Positions 1 through 6,143 of a stretch of 10,134 nucleotides of DNA are shown here, in pieces. The DNA is from a candidate division Zixibacteria bacterium 4484_93 (lineage in GTDB: Bacteria; UBP14; UBA6098; 4484-93): the NCBI GenBank assembly GCA_002085385.1, contig NATO01000030.1, positions 1 to 10,134 on the forward strand, in the 5' to 3' direction. A program made the position numbers and the translations under genes. Each line of letters begins with the position of its first letter. Position 1 is the first letter of the stretch. The notes beneath the pieces are model-generated. The model saw only the letters and a list, made by a program, of their open reading frames with translations, searched no databases and was not told where the DNA came from.

Positions 1-177
1 GAGCTAACAGGATACAAAAAAGAGCCAAGATATGCTCCACCTATTCCAGGTGAGATAACAAGGAGCTGCCTCGATAGTAGGATGGCAAAAAGAACACTCG
101 GCTGGAGCCCCAGAATCTCATTCGACAAGGGACTTGCCGAAACGGTCGAATATTTTAAAAATCGGAAACCGCTATGA
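1..177 (+). CDS. NAD-dependent sugar-nucleotide epimerase/dehydratase, C-terminal fragment (5' end outside window)
   Basis: The window opens inside a reading frame whose last 58 codons end at TGA 175-177. The fragment has the usual tail of extended short-chain dehydrogenases of the UDP-glucose 4-epimerase/dTDP-glucose dehydratase type: a Pro-Gly-Glu-Ile-x-Arg-Ser segment, then Leu-Asp-Ser-x-x-Ala-Lys-Arg-x-Leu-Gly-Trp-x-Pro, then a helix with Gly-Leu-x-x-Thr-Val-x-x-Phe. In this family that region closes the sugar-nucleotide pocket. The NAD-binding Rossmann half and the catalytic Tyr-Lys lie upstream, so neither the exact substrate nor catalytic competence can be judged. Its stop overlaps the next gene's start as ATGA (174-177), which implies translational coupling and one transcript. 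Confidence 0.85.
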   Translation, partial: ELTGYKKEPRYAPPIPGEITRSCLDSRMAKRTLGWSPRISFDKGLAETVEYFKNRKPL

Positions 178-914
178 GATGGACTGTTCTTGGAAGCGGA
201 GCAGGGAAGATAACAGCTGAAAGGTCACCTGCATCGCATCTGCTGGAGACGGACAGGAAGATGTATCTCTTCGATGCAGGCGACGGCGTGACAAAAAAGC
301 TATATTCCATCGAAAAGAAACCCTCTTCTCTCGAGGCTATCTTCATCTCACATCTTCACCCCGACCACTGGGGCGGCTTCCCGCTTCTCATACAAACGAT
401 GCATCTCGAGAAGAGAAGCTCCCCCCTCTCGGTGTTCATTCCCGAGGAGGGGATAACAACCTTCAAGCGGATGCTCGAGATGGGGTATCTGTTCAAAGAG
501 ACGCTCGGATTCGAGACAAGGTTCTTCCCGATACTCAAAAACCCTCTCCTCTCCGACGAAGCAATTACCGTCTCCGCCTATCCGACAAAACATCTAAAAA
601 AATATTTTCCGCTCGGGCATCTGCATCCGGCAAACCTTATGGAATCGTTCTGCTTCAGGATTGAAGCAAATGGGAAAACAGCTGTCTACTCTGCCGACCT
701 CGCCGCCGTCGAGGACATAACAGAAGCAGCAGGCACAGGAGGGGAACTTCTTATTGTGGAGGGAATGCACACAAAAAGAGAAGAACTCGGATTCTTCCTG
801 AAATTCCACCCGTTCTCACACATCGTCATTACACACATACCGCCAAATAACAAGAGTTGGAAAGAGGAAGATAACATTATTATTTCCTATGATGGATTTT
901 ATATTGAAATATAA
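174..914 (+). CDS. MBL-fold metallo-hydrolase, RNase Z-like but lacking the tRNA-binding arm
   Basis: The 246-residue protein has the metallo-beta-lactamase fold signatures of the RNase Z/ElaC branch: a Gly-Ser-Gly start (residues 7-9), Asp-Ala-Gly-Asp-Gly at 34-38, the zinc motif His-x-His-x-Asp-His at 60-65, a Pro-Thr-Lys-His with H140, Ser-Ala-Asp with D175, and Thr-His with H221. These supply all expected metal ligands, so it should be an active two-zinc phosphodiesterase or related hydrolase. It is shorter than true RNase Z (about 300 residues). Only about 35 residues separate H140 from D175, where Bacillus RNase Z has about 70 including the flexible tRNA-binding arm. It is therefore more likely a small RNase Z-like hydrolase of unknown substrate than the tRNA 3'-processing enzyme; this is inference. 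The ATG overlaps the epimerase stop (ATGA), and a good ribosome-binding site is lacking, which fits coupled translation. Confidence 0.85.
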   Translation: MRWTVLGSGAGKITAERSPASHLLETDRKMYLFDAGDGVTKKLYSIEKKPSSLEAIFISHLHPDHWGGFPLLIQTMHLEKRSSPLSVFIPEEGITTFKRMLEMGYLFKETLGFETRFFPILKNPLLSDEAITVSAYPTKHLKKYFPLGHLHPANLMESFCFRIEANGKTAVYSADLAAVEDITEAAGTGGELLIVEGMHTKREELGFFLKFHPFSHIVITHIPPNNKSWKEEDNIIISYDGFYIEI

Positions 915-922
915 AGGGAAAT

Positions 923-1702
923 ATGAGGTATATAGTTTGCATCAAGCAGGTTCCGGACACAACCGATGTTAGGATAAACCCTGAGACCAACACGCTTGTT
1001 CGTGAGGGTGTGGAATCGGTTGTTAACCCGTTCGATATGTATGCAGTTGAGCTTGCCCTATCCTTGAGGGATAAATTTGGCGGCGAGGTGATAAGCATCT
1101 CGATGGGACCGCCTCAGGCAGAGGAGGCACTTCGGGAAACAATATCAGTTGGTGTTGACAGAGCATATCTGATAACAGATAAATCTTTTGCAGGTGCAGA
1201 TACACTTGCCACCTCAAGGACGCTTGTTGCTGCGATAAGATATATCGGTGGAGCAGATGTAATATTTGTTGGCAAGCAGGCAACCGATGGTGACACAGCA
1301 CAGGTTGGACCGGGAATTGCGGAGAGTATGAATATAGGGCAGGTGACATTCGTCCGTGATGTGATGGAGATAAGAGATGGCAATCTACTTGCCCTTCGTA
1401 TGACAGATAAGGGTAGAATCGAGATAGAGGCAAGGTTGCCTGTCCTTTTGAGTGTTACCAAGCTCGACAGGGAGCCACGGCTGCCATCCCTGCGCGGGAA
1501 GCTGCGTGCAAAGAAGGAGAAAATAGAGCATCTGGATGCAAAGAGCCTCAGCCTCCCGGAAGAGACAGTCGGGCTCGCTGGCTCACCCACACAGGTTATA
1601 AAAATATTCACACCACAAAGGCACACTCAGGGAGAGATACAACGAGGAAAACCTGAGGAGCTGGGTGACTGGCTCGCCGGAAAGCTCAGGAATATCTTGT
1701 GA
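923..1702 (+). CDS. etfB: Electron transfer flavoprotein beta subunit
   Basis: The 259-residue protein matches full-length EtfB/FixA. It has the conserved N-terminal Lys-Gln-Val-Pro-Asp (8-12), Val-Asn-Pro-Phe-Asp-Met-Tyr (34-40), Met-Gly-Pro-Pro-Gln-Ala (61-66), Gly-Ala-Asp-Thr-Leu-Ala-Thr (91-97), the nucleotide-binding loop Asp-Gly-Asp-Thr-Ala-Gln-Val-Gly-Pro (122-130) and an intact C-terminal arm. EtfB pairs with EtfA to carry electrons between acyl-CoA or other dehydrogenases and quinone or ferredoxin. The Asp-Gly-Asp-Thr loop is the form common in anaerobes, including electron-bifurcating Etfs, whereas mitochondrial-type proteins carry an AMP-site variant; assigning this one to the bifurcating class is inference. 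The gene starts 8 bp after the MBL gene behind a weak AAGGGA, and its TGA shares one base with the next start. No etfA is adjacent. The first 180 codons use no Leu-CTC, unlike the neighbours. Confidence 0.96.
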   Translation: MRYIVCIKQVPDTTDVRINPETNTLVREGVESVVNPFDMYAVELALSLRDKFGGEVISISMGPPQAEEALRETISVGVDRAYLITDKSFAGADTLATSRTLVAAIRYIGGADVIFVGKQATDGDTAQVGPGIAESMNIGQVTFVRDVMEIRDGNLLALRMTDKGRIEIEARLPVLLSVTKLDREPRLPSLRGKLRAKKEKIEHLDAKSLSLPEETVGLAGSPTQVIKIFTPQRHTQGEIQRGKPEELGDWLAGKLRNIL

Positions 1703-2466
1703 TGGACAATCGATGGAAGCTTATCCTCTCACCTGCTCGGGACGGGTTCTTCCATATGGCGCTCGATGAGATGCTCATCGGGATAGCAAGGGAAACAGGC
1801 GATACCTTCCTGAGATTTTATAGCTGGAAGCCGCCCTGTGTCTCCATCGGTATGCTCCAGGACACAGAGGGGGTAGATACACAAAAGATTCTATCCTTTG
1901 GGTATCAGATTGTCCGTCGTCCGACAGGCGGCAGGGCAGTCCTGCACAAGGATGAGATAACCTACTCCACCATCTTCCCGCCAGGACACCCGATAACCAC
2001 CCTCTCCACGATAGAAAGCTACCGTCTCATCTCCCGAGCACTCATAAAAGGGCTTATCTCACTCGGCGTGCCGGCAGAACTCTCCCGCGGCAAGTCGGGG
2101 TATGAGCACAATGTTTCCTGCTTTGCCAGCACAAGCCGATACGAGATAACACTATTCGGCAGGAAGCTGGTCGGCTCAGCACAGAGGAGAACCCATAAAG
2201 CCCTTCTTCAGCATGGCTCGATACTCACCGACTACGACGAGAAATCCTGGGATAGCATCAAAACAGGGGAAGTGCAACCGTCGACAATAAAAGAGGCTCT
2301 CGGATACATTCCCACATTTAACGAGATTGCAAATGCACTCGCCGAAGGGTTCAAAGAGCTGTTCGATGTGGAACTCGAGCCTGTGTCTGACAACAGCTTC
2401 CTATCCCAAAAACTTGAAAAGCTTATTGAAAAGAAACGCAGGTTTTCTACCGAAATCCAACAATAA
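1702..2466 (+). CDS. Octanoyl/lipoyl transferase of the LipM/LplA family
   Basis: This 254-residue protein of the biotin/lipoate protein ligase fold has the family motif Arg-Arg-Pro-Thr-Gly-Gly-Arg-Ala-Val-Leu-His (72-82), an early Met-Ala-Leu-Asp-Glu (19-23), Ser-Cys-Phe-Ala-Ser (139-143) and Gly-Arg-Lys-Leu-Val-Gly-Ser-Ala-Gln (153-161), with Leu-Leu-Gln-His-Gly-Ser after it. The cysteine C140 sits where LipM carries its acyl-thioester nucleophile (C150 in Bacillus), and the length fits LipM rather than the longer two-domain LplA ligase. The likely reaction moves octanoyl from acyl-ACP to GcvH or an E2 domain, the first step of lipoyl assembly; LipL-type amidotransfer or lipoate ligation remain possible. 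I chose ATG 1702, which overlaps the etfB stop by one base, over GTG 1699. The tail after residue 235 is charged and possibly helical. It ends the first gene cluster. Confidence 0.85.
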   Translation: MDNRWKLILSPARDGFFHMALDEMLIGIARETGDTFLRFYSWKPPCVSIGMLQDTEGVDTQKILSFGYQIVRRPTGGRAVLHKDEITYSTIFPPGHPITTLSTIESYRLISRALIKGLISLGVPAELSRGKSGYEHNVSCFASTSRYEITLFGRKLVGSAQRRTHKALLQHGSILTDYDEKSWDSIKTGEVQPSTIKEALGYIPTFNEIANALAEGFKELFDVELEPVSDNSFLSQKLEKLIEKKRRFSTEIQQ

Positions 2467-2545
2467 AATGTAAAAAACATTTGCATCTTGCAAGATTTGA
2501 TATAATATTATTATAAATGGGTAGTTTTATAGAAAGGAGATAGTT
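2467..2545 (+). promoter_or_regulatory. Intergenic promoter region for the zapB-like/zapA/rny operon
   Basis: This AT-rich gap is the only sizeable non-coding stretch on the plus strand after the first cluster. It holds a perfect -10 hexamer TATAAT at 2501-2506. TTGCAT at 2481-2486 is the best -35 candidate but lies only 14 bp upstream of it; a shifted -10 TAATAT at 2503-2508 would give 16 bp. TTGCA-TCT-TGCAA (2481-2493) forms a small inverted repeat over the -35 area. Another imperfect AT-rich repeat, AAATGT...ACATTT (2466-2482), begins inside the lipM stop region. A strong Shine-Dalgarno site AAAGGAGA at 2533-2540 sits 5 nt before ATG 2546. The TATAAT, position and strong RBS make a promoter likely; the exact -35 and any operator role of the repeats are guesses. 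Confidence 0.6.
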
Positions 2546-2827
2546 ATGGGTATAGAGTATCTTGACCTTTTAGAGGAGCAGGTTGACAAGGCGATAAACA
2601 AGATAAACCGTCTAACTCAGGAGAAACAGGATTTACTCGGGAATATAAGCGAGCTCGAGTCAAAGATTCAGCAGCTAACGGACGAGATAGGACATTTGAG
2701 GGAAGAAAATAGTTCTCTAAACCTCAAGCTTTCCCAGATACCGGATATCTCAGAGAGCAGGGAAAGGGAGATAAAGAAACGTCTGGAGGAGCTGAAGGAC
2801 AAGATTGAACGTCACATTGGTGAGTAA
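2546..2827 (+). CDS. ZapB-like coiled-coil cell division protein
   Basis: The 93-residue protein is almost entirely coiled coil, with Leu/Ile at heptad spacing from about residue 3 to 88 and many Glu, Lys and Gln. It has no membrane segment or enzyme motif. Small coiled coils of this size directly upstream of zapA are usually annotated ZapB-like: ZapB bundles and connects to FtsZ rings through ZapA in diderm bacteria. Sequence identity of coiled coils is uninformative, so the call rests mainly on size, architecture and position before zapA. A strong RBS (AAAGGAGA, 2533-2540) and a perfect TATAAT lie upstream, so this is probably the first gene of the operon. It could equally be a septum-linked coiled coil unrelated to E. 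coli ZapB. Confidence 0.65.
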   Translation: MGIEYLDLLEEQVDKAINKINRLTQEKQDLLGNISELESKIQQLTDEIGHLREENSSLNLKLSQIPDISESREREIKKRLEELKDKIERHIGE

Positions 2828-2861
2828 CTTTAACATAGATTGAGAGGTCTTCACTGGAAAA

Positions 2862-3158
2862 GTGGGTAATCCAAAGCGCACGATCGTCATAAATATTGGC
2901 GGCAGAGAGTATCTTCTTGCGAGTTCTGTGGATGAGGATTATGCCTTTGATATCGCAAGGTATGTGGACGCCAAGTTCAGAGAGATATCGAGTCAGAACA
3001 CGGGCATTCCACCCGCCAAGCTTGCAATTCTTACCGCTCTTAACATAGCGGATGAGCTCTTCCAGGAGCGTAAAAAACTCGAACTCGCAAGTTTCGAGGA
3101 CACGGAAAAGCTGAAAAAACTCCACCAGAAACTCTCCCAGGCACTCACCGAACAGTAA
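2862..3158 (+). CDS. zapA: Cell division protein ZapA
   Basis: The 98-residue protein has the ZapA layout: a short beta-rich N-terminal part (Ile-Val-Ile-Asn-Ile-Gly-Gly-Arg-Glu-Tyr, residues 8-17), the conserved Asp-Glu-Asp-Tyr...Ala-Arg-Tyr-Val-Asp-x-Lys helix (about 24-38), an Ala-Ile-Leu-Thr-Ala-Leu-Asn-Ile-Ala-Asp-Glu helix (about 54-65) and a C-terminal coiled coil. ZapA binds FtsZ and crosslinks protofilaments at the division site. The start must be GTG 2862, because an in-frame TGA lies at 2841-2843 and no other start codon occurs between. The nearest purine-rich sequences are GAGAGG (2842-2847, rather far) and GGAAAA just before the GTG, so initiation may be weak. It sits 34 bp after the zapB-like gene and 42 bp before rny. 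Confidence 0.88.
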   Translation: MGNPKRTIVINIGGREYLLASSVDEDYAFDIARYVDAKFREISSQNTGIPPAKLAILTALNIADELFQERKKLELASFEDTEKLKKLHQKLSQALTEQ

Positions 3159-3177
3159 CCCACCATCCGGCTTGTGA

Positions 3178-3196
3178 CCTCCCCTCAAAAAGGAGG
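3178..3196 (+). promoter_or_regulatory. Possible hairpin masking the rny ribosome-binding site
   Basis: CCTCC at 3178-3182 is a perfect complement of GGAGG at 3192-3196, which is the core of the rny Shine-Dalgarno site (AGGAGG 3191-3196). A 9-nt A-rich loop would separate the arms. Pairing would hide the whole RBS four bases before ATG 3201. The pairing is visible; that it forms in the transcript and controls RNase Y synthesis is inference, and five base pairs give only modest stability. Confidence 0.35.
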
Positions 3197-3200
3197 AATC

Positions 3201-4772
3201 ATGAACGCTTTACCGATAGGGCTCTCCATTTTGGTATTTCTCCTTGCCGGGCTCATAGGGCTTGTTGTTGGGTATCTTTTGAGCCGAGCTCTTGCCAAAA
3301 AGAAGATTACAGACGCAGCCGAAAAAGCCTCCCAAATTCTCAAAGAGACGGACAAAGAGATTGAGATAAAGAAAAAGGAACTGGAGCTCAAGGCGCGCAC
3401 CGAATGGTTGAATGCCAAGTCAGATTTTGAACACCAGACACAGGCTCAGAGGGCAAAGCTCGAGAGGCTCGAGAAGAAACTCTACGACAAGGAAGAGAGC
3501 ATCAGCAAAAGGGCATCTCTTCTGCACCAGAAGGAGAAAGAACTGCAGTCGGCGGAGCGAGCCATTAAGAACAAGGAGATGATGCTGCGCTCGAGGGAAC
3601 GGGAGATAGAGAAGTTAATAGAGAAACAGAACAAGCAGCTCGAGCAGATAGCAAGGCTGACGGAGGAGGAAGCAAAGCGCATTCTTATGGAGAATCTCGA
3701 GTCAAAAGCCCGAGCAGAGGCGGCAGCCCGGGTCAAAGAGATAAAGGAGAAGGCGGAGAAGGAAGCAGAAAAAGAGGCGAAGAACATCATCACACAGGCT
3801 ATTCAGAGGGTCGCAGCCGACCACACTATCGAATCCAGTGTCTCTGTCGTGCCGCTCCCGAACGATGAGATGAAGGGGCGCATCATCGGGCGGGAAGGAA
3901 GAAATATCCGAGCCTTCGAGGTGGCAACCGGTGTCGATATCATAGTCGATGATACACCGGAGGCGGTGATACTCTCTGCATACGACCCCATTCGAAGGGA
4001 AATTGCAAGGATTTCGCTCGAGAAGCTCGTGCTCGACGGCAGGATTCATCCATCTCGCATAGAGGAGGTGGTCAAGAAATCGGAGAAGGAGGTCGAGGTT
4101 CTCATCCAAGAAAGCGGTGAGCAGGTTGCATTTGAACTCGGAATCCACAATCTTCATCCAGAGATTATAAAGCTACTTGGGAGACTTCGCTTCAGGACAA
4201 GCTACGGGCAGAATGTGCTGGAACACTCCCGTGAGGTCGCACAGCTTGCAGGATTTATGGCAACCGAACTCGACCTCGACACTACCCTCGCAAAAAGAGC
4301 AGGGCTCCTGCACGACATCGGCAAGGCAATCGACAAGGGGACAGAGGGAACACATACACAACTCGGATACGAACTCGCCAAAAAATACGGGGAGAATGAG
4401 GTCGTCCTGAACGCCATAGCTGCTCACCACGAGGATGTTGAGGTAACATCTCTCTATACCGTTCTTGTGCAGGCTGCCGACGCCATCTCCGGTGCACGCC
4501 CGGGCGCAAGAAGGGAAACATTCGAGAACTACATAAAGCGGCTCGAAAAACTGGAGAGCCTGGCAGATTCATTCGATGGAGTGGCAAAGGCATACGCAGT
4601 TCAAGCAGGAAGAGAGATAAGGGTTATGGTCGAGCCAATGCAGGTGTCGGACAATGACTCCCAAAAACTGGCTACCGAGATAGCACAGAAGATTCAGGAA
4701 GAGATGGAATACCCCGGGCAGATAAAAGTAACCGTTATCCGTGAAACAAGAGCTGTGAATTATGCAAAATAA
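3201..4772 (+). CDS. rny: Ribonuclease Y
   Basis: RNase Y is a membrane-anchored endoribonuclease that starts mRNA decay. The 523-residue protein has the full architecture: an N-terminal transmembrane helix (about 5-27) followed by basic residues, a long charged coiled coil (about 35-205), a KH RNA-binding domain with Gly-Arg-Glu-Gly at 230-233, and an HD phosphohydrolase domain with H342 and the catalytic pair H371-D372 in Leu-Leu-His-Asp-Ile-Gly-Lys, plus a further Ala-His-His-Glu-Asp. Length and residue positions agree closely with Bacillus RNase Y (HD at 368/369). The start is ATG 3201, with AGGAGG at 3191-3196 and the membrane segment right after it; GTG 3174 lies upstream of that RBS and adds residues unlike the family. 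Its last 11 bases overlap ymdB, the usual neighbour, so the two are probably co-translated. Confidence 0.97.
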   Translation: MNALPIGLSILVFLLAGLIGLVVGYLLSRALAKKKITDAAEKASQILKETDKEIEIKKKELELKARTEWLNAKSDFEHQTQAQRAKLERLEKKLYDKEESISKRASLLHQKEKELQSAERAIKNKEMMLRSREREIEKLIEKQNKQLEQIARLTEEEAKRILMENLESKARAEAAARVKEIKEKAEKEAEKEAKNIITQAIQRVAADHTIESSVSVVPLPNDEMKGRIIGREGRNIRAFEVATGVDIIVDDTPEAVILSAYDPIRREIARISLEKLVLDGRIHPSRIEEVVKKSEKEVEVLIQESGEQVAFELGIHNLHPEIIKLLGRLRFRTSYGQNVLEHSREVAQLAGFMATELDLDTTLAKRAGLLHDIGKAIDKGTEGTHTQLGYELAKKYGENEVVLNAIAAHHEDVEVTSLYTVLVQAADAISGARPGARRETFENYIKRLEKLESLADSFDGVAKAYAVQAGREIRVMVEPMQVSDNDSQKLATEIAQKIQEEMEYPGQIKVTVIRETRAVNYAK

Positions 4773-5595
4773 ACATCTCCTGAGGATTTTGTTCATCGCG
4801 GATATATACGGCATCCCGGGCAGACGAGCAACTCACAAACTGCTCCCCTCCATTACCGAGCGGTTCGATGTGGACTTTGTCATCGCCAACGGAGAGAACA
4901 TAGCAGGAGGGTTCGGCATAACAAAACCGCTGGCAAGGAAACTTATCTCCTACGGGGTGAACATCATCACCTCGGGGAATCATTTCTGGGACAGGCAAGA
5001 AATTCACGACGAGCTGGACAATATAGAATATCTCCTGCGGCCGGCAAATTTCCCCGAAACTGTCCCTGGAAAAGGATACACCGTCATCGAGCTCCCAGAG
5101 AAGTGCATCCAGCTGGGGATAATAAATCTTCAGGGAAGGGTATTTATGCCACCAATCGATTGCCCTTTTCAGAAGGCGAACAGCATTCTTCATAAGATAA
5201 AAAATAAGACGAATGTTATCTTCGTCGACTTCCATGCGGAGGCAACCTCAGAGAAGAAGGCAATGGGCTGTTTCCTTGATGGCAGAGTATCTGCTGTGGT
5301 TGGCACACACACGCACATCCAGACAGCCGACGAGTGTATCCTCCCGAATGGAACGGCATACATAACAGACGCCGGTATGACAGGACCGCACGATTCTGTC
5401 ATCGGGGTCAAGAAGGAAGCAGTGATTGAGCATTTCCTGAAGGGGGTTTCTGTCCGTTTCTCCACAGCGCAGACGGGTGTGCGCTTCGAGGGGGTGATTG
5501 TCGATATCGACACAAGAAGCGGCGAAGGGCACTCCATCCAGAGAATATCGACACCGCTCGAAACCCAGAGCAAAAGCCAGAAGGAGCAAGAATGA
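4762..5595 (+). CDS. ymdB: YmdB-family metallophosphoesterase
   Basis: The 277-residue protein belongs to the YmdB family of calcineurin-like phosphoesterases; the Bacillus member hydrolyses 2',3'-cyclic nucleotides and affects biofilm and motility decisions. Metal ligands expected for the family are present: D14 in Phe-Ile-Ala-Asp-Ile, E45-N46 in Gly-Glu-Asn-Ile-Ala-Gly-Gly, N73-H74 in Ser-Gly-Asn-His, H158 in Asp-Phe-His-Ala-Glu-Ala, and H183/H185 in Gly-Thr-His-Thr-His. Spacing matches the Bacillus enzyme with an offset of about six to eight residues. It overlaps the end of rny by 11 bp and the following HD gene by 4 bp (ATGA 5592-5595). The first seven residues are extra relative to many members, and a CTG at 4780 could give a shorter form; ATG 4762 is the simpler choice. 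2',3'-cyclic ends are common products of RNA cleavage, which fits its place behind rny. Confidence 0.93.
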   Translation: MQNKHLLRILFIADIYGIPGRRATHKLLPSITERFDVDFVIANGENIAGGFGITKPLARKLISYGVNIITSGNHFWDRQEIHDELDNIEYLLRPANFPETVPGKGYTVIELPEKCIQLGIINLQGRVFMPPIDCPFQKANSILHKIKNKTNVIFVDFHAEATSEKKAMGCFLDGRVSAVVGTHTHIQTADECILPNGTAYITDAGMTGPHDSVIGVKKEAVIEHFLKGVSVRFSTAQTGVRFEGVIVDIDTRSGEGHSIQRISTPLETQSKSQKEQE

Positions 5596-6143
5596 CCAGA
5601 GGAGAGGCATACAACCTCGTTGTTCAATCTACAAAGAACAGGAACCTTGTCAAACATATGCTCGCTGTCGAGGCTGGAATGCGTGCCCTCGCCGAGCGGC
5701 TTGGCGAAGAGCCCGATATATGGGGGTTAGCAGGACTTCTACACGACCTCGATTACGAGGAGACAAAAAACAACTTCCCCCGCCACGGATTTGTGACAAG
5801 GGAGAAACTTCTGCCTCTCGGTGTCGATGAAAAGATACTCGATGCTATCGTGTCCCACCCGGGACACCCTGAGCATTTCCCCAGAACTCCGATGGAAATA
5901 GCTCTCTACTCTGTCGACCCATTGACAGGGCTCATCGTTGCCTCAGCCCTTATGCACCCGACAAAGAGCTTAGAGGGAGTTACCACAGAATTCATCCTCA
6001 AGCGTTTCAAGGAGAAACGGTTCGCCGCCGGGGCTAACAGAGAGCAGATAAGATACTGCGAAAAACTCGGATTATCGTTGAAAGAGTTCATCGAAATAGT
6101 CTTAAACGGAATGAAGGAGGTATCAGATGAGCTCGAGCTTTAG
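5592..6143 (+). CDS. HD-domain phosphohydrolase
   Basis: The 183-residue single-domain protein carries the HD metal-binding set: H22 in Val-Lys-His-Met, H51-D52 in Leu-Leu-His-Asp-Leu-Asp-Tyr, H65, H89 in Ser-His-Pro-Gly-His and D109 in Ser-Val-Asp. Spacing fits HDIG-type stand-alone HD proteins that hydrolyse nucleotides or phosphoesters; many annotated members have no known substrate, and none can be named here. There is no signal peptide or membrane segment, so it is cytoplasmic. AAGGAG at 5581-5586 gives a clear ribosome-binding site, and the ATG lies in the ymdB stop (ATGA). The 3' end overlaps the next gene by 17 bp. The position directly after rny and ymdB hints at a role in RNA or nucleotide turnover; that is inference from context only. 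Confidence 0.85.
   Translation: MTRGEAYNLVVQSTKNRNLVKHMLAVEAGMRALAERLGEEPDIWGLAGLLHDLDYEETKNNFPRHGFVTREKLLPLGVDEKILDAIVSHPGHPEHFPRTPMEIALYSVDPLTGLIVASALMHPTKSLEGVTTEFILKRFKEKRFAAGANREQIRYCEKLGLSLKEFIEIVLNGMKEVSDELEL

Noticed and set aside
1699..1701. GTG 1699 as the lipM start
   Set aside because: It adds only one residue before an ATG at 1702; the ATG is the simpler choice, though both are possible.
2466..2482. AAATGT/ACATTT repeat as an intrinsic terminator for the first cluster
   Set aside because: The stem has only one G-C pair and no T-tract follows it.
3174..3200. Upstream GTG start for rny adding nine residues
   Set aside because: The AGGAGG ribosome-binding site lies inside this extension and points to ATG 3201, after which the membrane anchor begins as in other RNase Y proteins.
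3159..3200. 6S RNA, which sits next to zapA in many bacteria
   Set aside because: Only 42 bases separate zapA from rny, and 34 bases separate the zapB-like gene from zapA; neither can hold a 6S RNA.
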